NCBI GenBank assembly: GCA_023441845.1
Contig: JAEZNF010000597.1
Location: 1 to 6,021 of the forward strand
Direction of reading: 5' to 3'
Length of the DNA: 6,021 nt
Source of the DNA: Bacillota bacterium
GTDB taxonomy: Bacteria; Bacillota; Clostridia; Acetivibrionales; DSM-2933
Shown here piece by piece: positions 5,189 to 6,021 of the stretch. A program made the translations under genes and the position numbers. The notes under the pieces were generated by a model. It was not told where the DNA came from, did not search any database, and worked only from the letters and a program-made list of their open reading frames with translations. Every line of letters starts with the position of its first letter. Position 1 is the first letter of the stretch.

Positions 5189-6021
5189 ATGGATAAGATA
5201 AAAATGAAAACCCCGTTAGTTGAGATGGATGGGGATGAAATGACCCGTATTATTTGGAAGATGATAAAGGATATACTTCTTGAACCCTACATAGACCTTA
5301 AAACAGAGTACTATGATTTAGGACTGGAATACAGAGACAAGACAGACGATCAGGTTACTGTCGATTCGGCCAATGCCATTAAAAAATACGGTGTAGGTGT
5401 TAAATGTGCCACTATTACACCGAATGCAGACAGAGTTAAGGAATATAACCTTAAGCAAATGTGGAAGAGCCCTAACGGCACTATTAGAGCTATACTTGAC
5501 GGAACAGTTTTCCGTGCGCCCATTATAGTTGACAGCATAAAGCCTTTTGTTAAGACATGGAAGAAACCGATTACAATTGCAAGGCACGCTTACGGAGATG
5601 TTTACAGGGATGTTGAATACAGAGCAGAGGGTGCCGGCAAAGCCGAGATTGTCTTTACTTCGGAAAACGGTGAAGAGACAAGACATACAATACATGAATT
5701 CAAAGGCCCCGGCGTAGTACTTGGAATGCATAACCTTGACGATTCGATAAAAAGCTTTGCCAGAGCGTGCTTCAATTATGCGCTGGATGTAAGGCAGGAT
5801 TTGTGGTTTGCGACCAAGGACACAATTTCCAAGAAATACGACCATACATTCAAGGATTTGTTCCAGGAAGTATATGATAATGAGTACAAAGAGAAGTTTG
5901 AGGCTTCTGAGATTGAGTATTTCTATACATTGATAGACGATGTGGTAGCTAGAATAATAAGGTCCGAAGGCGGAATGGTTTGGGCTTGCAAGAACTACGA
6001 CGGAGATGTTATGTCCGATAT
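5189..6021 (+). CDS. icd: NADP-dependent isocitrate dehydrogenase, N-terminal 277 codons (3' end outside window)
   Basis: The enzyme oxidises isocitrate to 2-oxoglutarate and CO2, reducing NADP. In anaerobes with a partial TCA cycle this supplies 2-oxoglutarate for glutamate synthesis. The sequence belongs to the eukaryotic-like homodimeric type rather than the E. coli Icd type. Residue numbering follows human IDH1 through the N-terminal part: KCATITP (72-78), [10 protein letters not shown] with Ser94, Asn96 and Arg100, Arg109 in GTVFRAP, Arg132 in ARHAYGD, and Tyr139. Lys210, Asp250, Asp273 and Asp277 correspond to human Lys212, Asp252, Asp275 and Asp279, and lie in ATKDTI, LIDDVVA and NYDGDVMSD. 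All substrate and metal ligands expected in this part are present. The family is about 400 residues, so roughly 125 are missing beyond the window. It has its own promoter and ribosome site and shows no functional tie to the upstream protease. Confidence 0.95.
   Translation, partial: MDKIKMKTPLVEMDGDEMTRIIWKMIKDILLEPYIDLKTEYYDLGLEYRDKTDDQVTVDSANAIKKYGVGVKCATITPNADRVKEYNLKQMWKSPNGTIRAILDGTVFRAPIIVDSIKPFVKTWKKPITIARHAYGDVYRDVEYRAEGAGKAEIVFTSENGEETRHTIHEFKGPGVVLGMHNLDDSIKSFARACFNYALDVRQDLWFATKDTISKKYDHTFKDLFQEVYDNEYKEKFEASEIEYFYTLIDDVVARIIRSEGGMVWACKNYDGDVMSD

Noticed and set aside
5318..5845. Minus-strand open frame of 175 codons antisense to icd
   Set aside because: The plus strand carries unbroken isocitrate dehydrogenase with all expected active-site residues, so this is a shadow.

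Overview
The window reads as low-GC Firmicutes DNA from a cellulosome-forming clostridium of the Acetivibrio (Clostridium) thermocellum group. The main evidence is a secreted protease that ends in a T/P-rich linker, an X module and a type II dockerin closely resembling the C-terminus of the CipA scaffoldin. Strong AAAGGAG ribosome binding sites, a ydaO-type c-di-AMP riboswitch and a SleB-family wall hydrolase fit the same lineage. The genus assignment is inference.

Layout. (1) 1-324, plus strand: the C-terminal end of an NAD-dependent sugar-nucleotide epimerase/dehydratase. (2) 321-1394, minus strand: a stand-alone murG whose frame is intact except for one in-frame TAA at 684-686, so it is probably a recent nonsense allele, unless the base is a sequencing error. 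It has its own promoter and converges on the epimerase with a 4-base overlap. (3) 1472-1507: a 13-bp hairpin flanked by T-runs on both strands, ending the next gene. (4) 1546-2304, minus strand: a secreted protein with two LysM repeats and a SleB-type cell-wall hydrolase domain. Its leader (2321-2420) is a well conserved cyclic-di-AMP riboswitch. (5) 2305-2700: a 396-bp divergent intergenic region holding the riboswitch, a promoter in each direction and a 10-bp hairpin in the long leader of the next gene. (6) 2701-4968, plus strand: a 755-residue secreted M6-family metalloprotease with the X module and type II dockerin. (7) 4969-5188: intergenic, with a promoter and an inverted repeat. (8) 5189-6021, plus strand: the first 277 codons of a eukaryotic-type NADP isocitrate dehydrogenase, cut by the window end.

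How the genes relate. The left and centre concern the cell envelope: sugar-nucleotide modification, lipid II synthesis, peptidoglycan hydrolysis under c-di-AMP control, and a protease probably held on the surface by a type II cohesin. They lie in separate transcription units in both orientations, so this is not one operon. The isocitrate dehydrogenase is a housekeeping neighbour with its own promoter. I found no mobile element, CRISPR array, tRNA or rRNA. The points most worth following are the type II dockerin on a protease, the riboswitch with no visible terminator, and the single-base interruption of murG.
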